NCBI RefSeq assembly: GCF_949987535.1
Contig: NC_080081.1
Coordinates: 63,695,603-63,759,602 of the forward strand
DNA: 64,000 nucleotides
Direction: 5' to 3'
DNA from: Balaenoptera acutorostrata
Lineage: Eukaryota; Chordata; Mammalia; Artiodactyla; Balaenopteridae
The notes below the pieces were generated by a model. It did not search any database. It had not been told where the DNA came from and worked only from the letters and a program-made list of their open reading frames with translations. Position 1 is the first letter of the stretch. The number at the start of each line of letters is the position of its first letter. A program made the position numbers and the translations under genes. This document shows positions 58,369 to 64,000 of the stretch, one piece after another.

Positions 58369-59831
58369 GACTTTGAGAAGGATAGGTGTTAGCTCTTCTT
58401 TAAATGTTTGATAGAATTCACCTGTGAAGCCATCTGGTCTTGGGCTTTGCTTGTTCGAAGATTTTTAATTACAGTTTCAATTTCAGTGCTTGTGTTTGGT
58501 CTGTTTATATTTTCTATTTCTTCCTGGTTCAGTCTTGTAAGGTTGTGCTTTTCTAAGAATTTGTCCATTTCTTCCATGTTGTCCATTTTATTGGCATATA
58601 GCTGCTTGTAGTATCTCTCATGATCCCTTTATTTCTGCAGTGTCAGTTGTTACTTCTACTTTTTCATTTCTAATTCTGTTAATTTGAGTCTTTTCCCTTT
58701 TTTTCTTGATGAGTCTGGCTAATGGTTTGTCAATTTTGTTTATCTACTTAAAGAACCAGCTTTTAGTTTTATTGATCTTTGCTATTGTTTCCTTCATTTC
58801 TTTTTCATTTATTTCTGATCTGATCTTTATGATTTCTTTCCTTCTGCTAACTTTGGGGCTTTTTTTTCTTCTTTCTCTAATTGCTTTAGGTGTAAGTTTA
58901 TGTTTTTTATTTGAGATGTTTTGTGTTCCTTGAGGTAGGATTGTATTGCTCTAAACTTCCCTCTTAGAACTGCTTTTGCTGCATCCCATCGCATTGTCAT
59001 CATCATTTGTTTCTAGGTGTTTTTTGATCTCCTCTTTGATTCCTTCAGTGATCTCTTGGATATTTAGTAGTGTATTGTTTAGGCTCCATGTGTTGGTATT
59101 TTTACAGATTTTTTCCTGCAGTTGATATCTAGTCTTATAGTGCTGTGGTCGGAAAAGATACTTGACATGATTTCAATTTTCTTAAATTTACCAAGGCTTG
59201 ATTTGTGACCCAAGATATGATCTATCCTGGAGAATGTTCCACGAGCACTTGAGAAGAAAGTGTATTCTGTTGTTTTTGGATGGAATGTCCTATAAATATC
59301 CATTAAGTCCATCTTGTTTAATGTGTCATTTAAAACTTGTGTTTCCTTATTTATTTTAATTTTGGTTGATCTGTCCATTGGTGAAAGTGGGGTGTTAAAC
59401 CCCCCTACTATGTTTGTGTTACTGTTAATTTCTCCTTTTATGGCTGTTAGCATTTGCCTTATGTATTGATCTGCTCCTATGTTAGGTGCATAAACATTTA
59501 CAATTGTTACATCTTCTTCTTGGATTGATCCCTTGATCAATATGTAGTATCCTTCATTGTATCTTGTAATAGTCTTTATTTTAACATCTATTTTGTTTGA
59601 TATGAGAATTGGCACTCCAGCTTTCTTTTGATTTCCATTTGCCTGGAATATCTTTTTCCACCCCCTCACTTTTAGTCCGTATGTGTCCCTAGGTCTGAAG
59701 TGGGTCTCTTGTACACAGCATATATACGGGTCATGTTTTTGTATCCTTTCAGCCAGTCTTTGTCTTTTGGTTGGGGCATTCAATCCATTTACATTTAAGG
59801 TAGTTATCAATATGTATGTTCCTATTACCAT
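58369..59831 (-). pseudogene. L1 ORF2 endonuclease half, catalytic Asp replaced
   Basis: The frame 59,831-59,079 (250 residues) starts at the canonical ORF2 ATG and covers the whole endonuclease domain, an APE-like nuclease that nicks target DNA. Visible landmarks are Leu-Asn-Val-Asn-Gly near residue 12, Gln-Glu-Thr-His near 42, Ser-Arg-Ile-Asp-His-Ile-Leu-Gly and Ser-Asp-His near the end. The catalytic Gly-Asp-Phe-Asn reads Gly-Gly-Phe-Asn: the Asp codon is GGG at 59,400-59,402. After 59,079 frameshifts follow, and the linker and RT fingers (58,389-58,586) end at the deletion. The nuclease would be expected to be inactive even if made. Confidence 0.92.
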
Positions 59832-59888
59832 TTTCTTAATTGTTTTGGGTTTGTTTTTGTAGGTCTTTTCCTTCTCTGTGTTTCCTGC

Positions 59889-60660
59889 CTAGAGAAGCTC
59901 CTTTAGCATTTGTTGTAAAGCTGGTTTGGTGGGGCTGAATTCTCTTAGCTTTTGCTTGTGTATAAAGGTTTTAATTTCTCTGTCGAATCTGAATGAGATC
60001 CTTGCTGTGTAGAGTAGTCTTGGTTGTAGGTTTTTCCCTTTCATCACTCTAAATATGTCCTGCCACTCCTTACTGGCTTGCAGGGTTTCTGCTGAAAGAT
60101 CAGCTGTTAACCTTATGGGGATTCCCTTGTATGTTATTGGTTGTTTTTCCCTTGCTGCTTTTAATATTTTTTCTTTGTATTTAATTTTTGATAGTTTGAT
60201 TAATATGTGTCTTGGCTTGTTACTCCTTGGATTTATCCTGTATAGTACTTTCTGTGCTTCCTGGACTTGATTGACTATTTCCTTTCCCATGTTAGGGAAG
60301 TTTTCAACTATAATCTCTTCAAATGTTTTCTCTGACCCTTTCTTTTTCTCTTCTTCTTCTTGGACCTTTATAATTCGAATGTTGGTGCCTTTAATGTTGT
60401 CCCAGAGGTCTCTGAGATTGTCCTCAATTCTTTTCATTCTTTTTTCTGTATTCTGCTCTGCAGTAGTTATTTCCACTATTTTATCTTCCAGGTCACTTAT
60501 CCTTTCTTCTGCCTCAGTTATTCTGCTATTGTTTCCTTCTAGAGAGTTTTTAATTTCATTTATTGTGTTGTTCATCATTGTTTGTTTGCTCTTTAGTTCT
60601 TCTAGGTCCTTTTAAATATTTCTTGTATATTCTCCATTCTATTTCCCAGATTTTGGATCA
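59889..60660 (-). pseudogene. L1 ORF1, mostly open, broken near its start
   Basis: The open frame 60,578-59,889 (229 residues) holds the C-terminal half of the coiled coil (Ile-Thr-Glu-Ala-Glu-Glu-Arg-Ile-Ser), the RRM beginning near Leu-Arg-Asp-Leu-Trp-Asp, and the C-terminal domain (Thr-Tyr-Lys-Gly-Ile-Pro-Ile-Arg-Leu-Thr-Ala-Asp-Leu) to the stop. Upstream, near 60,605-60,620, a stop or frameshift separates it from the expected N-terminus. It keeps the 39-residue coiled-coil segment that the ORF1 at 34.8-35.6 kb has lost. Confidence 0.88.
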
Positions 60661-62719
60661 TCTTTACTATCATTACCTTGAATTCTTTTTCATGTAGACT
60701 ATTTCCTCACCATTTGTTTGGTCTGGTGGGTTTTTACCTTAGTTCCTCATCTTCTGTGTATTTCTCTGTCTTCTCATTTTGCTTAACTTACTGTGTTTGG
60801 GGTCTCCTTTTTGCCGATTGCATGTTTTTATTTCCCATTGTTTTTGGTGTCTGCCGCCAGCGAGTAACGTGGGTTCAGTGGGTTGTGTAGGCTTCCTGGT
60901 GGAGGGGACTGGTGCCTGTTTTCTGGTGGATGAGGCTGGATCTCGTCTCTCTGGTGGGCAGGACCAAGTCTGGTGGTGTGTTTTGGGGTGTCTATGAACT
61001 TATTATGATTTTAGGCAGCCTCTCTGCTAATGGGTGGGGTTGTGTTCCTGTCTTGCTAGTTGTTTGGCATGTGGCGTCAAGCACTGAAGTTTGCTGGACA
61101 TTGGGTGGAGCTTGGTTTTAGCGTTGAGATGGAGATCTCTGGGAGAGCTCTCGCCGATTGATATTACGTTGGGCCGGAAGGTGTCTGGTGGTCCAATGTC
61201 CTGAACTCAGCTCTCCCACTTCAGAGGCTCAGGTCTGACAACTGGCTGGAGCACCAAGACCCTTCTGACATGGCTCAGAAGAAAAGGGAGAAAAAAAAAA
61301 AAGAAGAAAAAATAAAATAAAAGTTAATAAAATAAAAAAATTTTTTTAATATTATTAAAATTAAAAAATTTAAAAAGTAATAAAAAAAAAGAAGAGAGCA
61401 ACCAAACCAATAACCAAATCCACCAATGATAACAAGTGCTAAAAACTAAACTAAGATAAACATAAAAATTAGAAACTGGTTAGTCACATACAGCAAACCC
61501 CAATTCTACAGTTGCTCCCAAAGTGCACAGCCTCAATTTTGGGATGATTCGTTGTCTATTCAGGTATTCCACAGATTCAGCGTACATCAAGTTGATTGTG
61601 GGGATTTAATCCGCTGCTCCTGAGGCTGCAGGGAGAGATTTCCCTTTCTCTTCTTTGTTTGCACAGCTCCTGGGGTTCAGCTTTAGATTTGGCCCCGCCT
61701 CTGCTTGTAGGTCGCCTGAGGGTGTCTGTTCTTTGCTCAGACAGGATGGGGTTGAAGGAGCAGCTGATTAGAGGGTTCTGGCTCACTCAGGCTGGGGAGA
61801 TGGAAGGGTGCCGATTGTGGGGCGAGTCTGTGGCGGCAGAGGCGGGCATGACGTTGCACCAGCCTGAGGTGTGCTGTGTGTTCTCCCGGGGAAGTTGTCC
61901 CTGGATCACGGGACCCTGGCAGTGGCGGGCTGCACAGGCTCCGGGAGGGGGAGGTGTGGATAGTGACTTGTGTTTGCTCACAGGCTTCTTGGTGGCTGCA
62001 GCAGTAACCTTAGTGTTTCATGCCCATCTCTGGCATCCGCGCTGATAGCCGTGGCTTGTGCCCGTCTCCGAAGTTCATTTAGGCAGTGCTCTGAATCTCC
62101 AATGCTTGCATACCCCAAAACAATGGTCTCTTGCATCTCTGGTAGGTCCAGACTTTTTCCCGGACTCCCTCTCCTCTAGCTGTGGCGCACTAGCCCCTTC
62201 AGGCTGTGTTCACGCCGCCAACCCCAGTCCTCTCCCTGCAATCCGACTCGAAGCCCAAGCCTCAGCTCCCAGCCCCCGCCTGTCCCAGTGGGTGAGCAGA
62301 CAAGTCTCTGGGGCTGGTGAGTGCTGGTCGGCACCAATCCTCTGTGCGGGAATCTCTCCGCTTTGCCCTCTGCACCCCTGTGGCTGTGCTCTCCTCCGTG
62401 GCTCTGAATCTTCCCCGCTACCCACCCCCTGTCTCTGCAAGTGAAGTGGCTTCCTAGTGTGTGGAAACCTTTCCTCCTTCACAGCTCCCTCCCTGAGGTG
62501 CAGGTCCCCTCCCTATTCTTTTGTCTCTGTTTTTTCTTTTTTCTTTTGCCCTACCCAGGTACATGGGGAGTTTCTTGCCTTTTGGGAGGTCTGAGGTCTT
62601 CTGCCAGCGTTCGGTAGGTGTTCTGTAGGAGTTGTTCCACACGTAGATGTATTTCTGATGTATTTGTGGGGAGGAAGGTGATCTCCATGTCTTACTCCTC
62701 CACCATCTTGAAGGTCCTC
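60661..62719 (-). promoter_or_regulatory. L1 5' UTR (internal promoter region), GC-rich outer half
   Basis: About 2 kb upstream of ORF1. L1 5' UTRs carry an internal Pol II promoter; that this one does is inferred from the family, not visible as motifs. The outer part (about 61,590-62,660) is the most GC- and CpG-rich stretch in the window. The inner part has an A/T-rich tract at 61,290-61,395. Reading frames of up to 149 codons here (for example 61,596-62,045 plus) are chance frames in GC-rich sequence. Confidence 0.72.
61288..61395. repeat. A/T-rich low-complexity tract inside L1 5' UTR
   Basis: Runs of A with scattered G and T (plus strand), including taaaataaa-like units, a T7 run and AT-only stretches. 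It reads as oligo-T in the L1 sense strand. Confidence 0.9.
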
Positions 62720-62729
62720 TGAAGGATAA
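62720..62729. repeat. TSD, right copy (tgaaggataa)
   Basis: Exact repeat of 56,573-56,582, immediately beyond the L1 5' end. Confidence 0.8.
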
Positions 62730-62779
62730 CTTTTGAAAGTGCTTGTAATTATGACTTTCATTCAGCTATAAAATGAGTC

Positions 62780-63285
62780 TGTGCAATGGTTAATTTAAAC
62801 TTGACTAGGATAAGGGATGTCCAGATATCTGGTAAAACATTTCTGGATGTGTCTGTTGAGGGTGTTTCGGGAGGAGATTAGCATTTGAATTGGTGAACTG
62901 AGTAAACAGATCACACTCACCAATGCAAGAAGGCATCATTCAGTCTGTTGAGGGCCTAAATAAAACAAGAGGAAGGGCAAATATGCCCCCTCTGATTGAG
63001 CCGAGACATCCAACTTCTCCTGCCCTGAGACATTGGTGCTCCTGGTTCTTAGGCATTCAGACATGGATATAGGCTGGGACTTATACCATTGGCCCCCTGA
63101 TTCTCAGGCCTTTGGACTTGGACTGAATTACAACACTAGCTTTCCTGTTTCACCAGCTTGCAGATAGCAGGTCCTGGGACTTCTTGGCCTCTATATCACA
63201 TGAGCCAATTCCTATAGTAAGTCTCTTGTATATATTTGCATATATCCTATTGGTTCTATTTCTCTGGAGAGCCCTGATTAATATA
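62780..63285 (+). mobile_element. MLT1-like LTR (ERVL-MaLR), nearly full length, solitary
   Basis: About 500 bases from a TG start (tgtgcaatggttaat) to gccctgattaatata, where TAATACA is expected. Internal landmarks are gtgtctgttgagggtgtttc, ggagattagcatttgaattg, catgagccaattcctatagt and cctattggttctatttctct. There are no internal retroviral genes. It belongs to a different subfamily from the LTR at 14.5 kb. Confidence 0.85.
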
Positions 63286-63839
63286 GCCTGTGTCAAAGAT
63301 TCTTATTTAACCCACCAATTAATAGAATGCTGAGATAAATTTGTAAATAGACAAATAGATGGAAACTGATTGGTATCCAAGGGAAGTAGTCATTTGTACT
63401 CTACTAGACACATTTTACTTTTCTATGCACAAGAATCATTTGCAGTGCTGCCATTTTTTTTTTTTACAGTATACAGAGTTGTTAGCTCAAACTCAATGAG
63501 TGAATGATAAAGATATCCCAGAAAAGTGTGCGAAACAAGGCACTCAGTAATCTACACATTTTTTTGCCCATTGCAAAACCTTATTTTTTTTCCTGATACT
63601 GTCATCTGACTTTGTCTTCTAGAGTGGTTATGCCTGAACATTTACATAGGAAAATGCATGCCTTTTAAAATTATAAATTATTTTCTTTTAATTTTAGTTT
63701 ACATTATAATTAGAGAAAGGTATTAATTATTTAAAAATTATGCATGTAGGTATAATATATTATCTATGGAGTTCATTTTAGAATACTAAATGAGATGTTA
63801 GAAAATATTTGTTATAAAAAAAGAGACATTGGTTCTGTT
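63286..63839. other. No gene seen
   Basis: AT-rich single-copy-looking DNA with a T run near 63,460. Confidence 0.4.
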
Positions 63840-63905
63840 AGAGTTGAGGACCACTGGATTAAATAGTCTTTAAGGCCTCTTCCAATCTTGCAATACTTGC
63901 TGACA
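63840..63905 (+). repeat. Possible MIR3 3' end
   Basis: The text actggattaaatagtcttta and aggcctcttccaatctt resembles the MIR3 3' segment. Short, low certainty. Confidence 0.4.
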
Positions 63906-64000
63906 TACTGATTTCAGGATGTCTAATTTTAAATTGTTTTCCATACAGTTTTTGTGTTGCAGTTGCTCATCACCTGACGTCATAAGCCCCAGTCTTCAGT

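Larger units (their letters stand above)
56583..62719 (-). mobile_element. L1 with both ends, internally deleted, minus strand
   Basis: The 3' end is at the left (T-rich tail about 56,608-56,630, preceded by 24 non-L1 bases to the TSD). The 5' UTR is at the right and starts, on the minus strand, near 62,715 with cttcaagatggtggaggag. Order on the minus strand is: a 5' UTR of about 2 kb, ORF1, ORF2 endonuclease, a deletion of the RT core at 58,354-58,370, the rest of ORF2, then the 3' UTR. A 10-bp TSD supports one insertion event, so the internal deletion happened afterwards or during insertion. Its 3' UTR is of the young type. Confidence 0.93.

Noticed and set aside
61596..62045. 149-codon plus-strand frame
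   Set aside because: It lies antisense in the GC-rich L1 5' UTR, where long chance frames are expected; overlapping frames exist on both strands.

Overview
This is mammalian nuclear DNA, most likely from a cetacean (whale or dolphin). Two things point there. Two tRNA-derived SINEs (about 18.1-18.4 kb and 23.2-23.5 kb) match the CHR family of cetartiodactyls as I remember it. Several young L1s also share the 3' end (last bases before the tail reading aataaagatgtt) that I associate with cetacean genomes. I saw no BovB or Bov-tA elements, which argues against a ruminant. The species assignment is from memory of repeat consensus sequences and was not searched.

I find no host protein-coding exon, no functional tRNA or rRNA gene, no CRISPR array and no bacterial-type operon. 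All the long, recognisable reading frames belong to LINE-1 retrotransposons. The window reads as intergenic or deep intronic sequence.

Layout. 0-10 kb is almost solid L1: an old minus-strand L1, an older plus-strand L1 split by a younger one with a 12-bp target-site duplication (TSD), further old pieces, then a 4.5-kb young minus-strand L1 (5.4-9.95 kb). 10-27 kb is mostly single-copy-looking DNA with MIR, L2, MLT1-type LTR and CHR SINE insertions and short L1 pieces, several with clear TSDs. 27.3-30.3 kb holds a 1.8-kb young plus-strand L1 and an old minus-strand L1. 31-33.8 kb holds ancient repeats, an MLT1-like LTR and an old L1. 33.85-39.63 kb is a nearly full-length plus-strand L1 with an open ORF1 and a dead ORF2. 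39.6-43.7 kb is old minus-strand L1/HAL1-like sequence around an unclassified 1.2-kb block. 43.7-56.5 kb is L1-poor, with MIR, L2, a hAT-like relic and a MER5A-like element. 56.58-62.72 kb is a minus-strand L1 that keeps both ends and a 10-bp TSD but has lost its reverse-transcriptase core. 62.78-63.29 kb is an MLT1-like LTR.

No new biological system is evident. The observations most worth a second look are sequence-level rearrangements. One is a pair of adjacent perfect hairpins at 20,893-20,966, each with a 9-nt loop. Another is a 13-nt inverted snippet at the breakpoint of the deletion inside the 56.6-62.7 kb L1. Others are an L1 ORF1 that stays open despite a net 34-residue loss in its coiled coil, an endonuclease with its catalytic aspartate replaced, and several nested or chimeric insertions bounded by TSDs.
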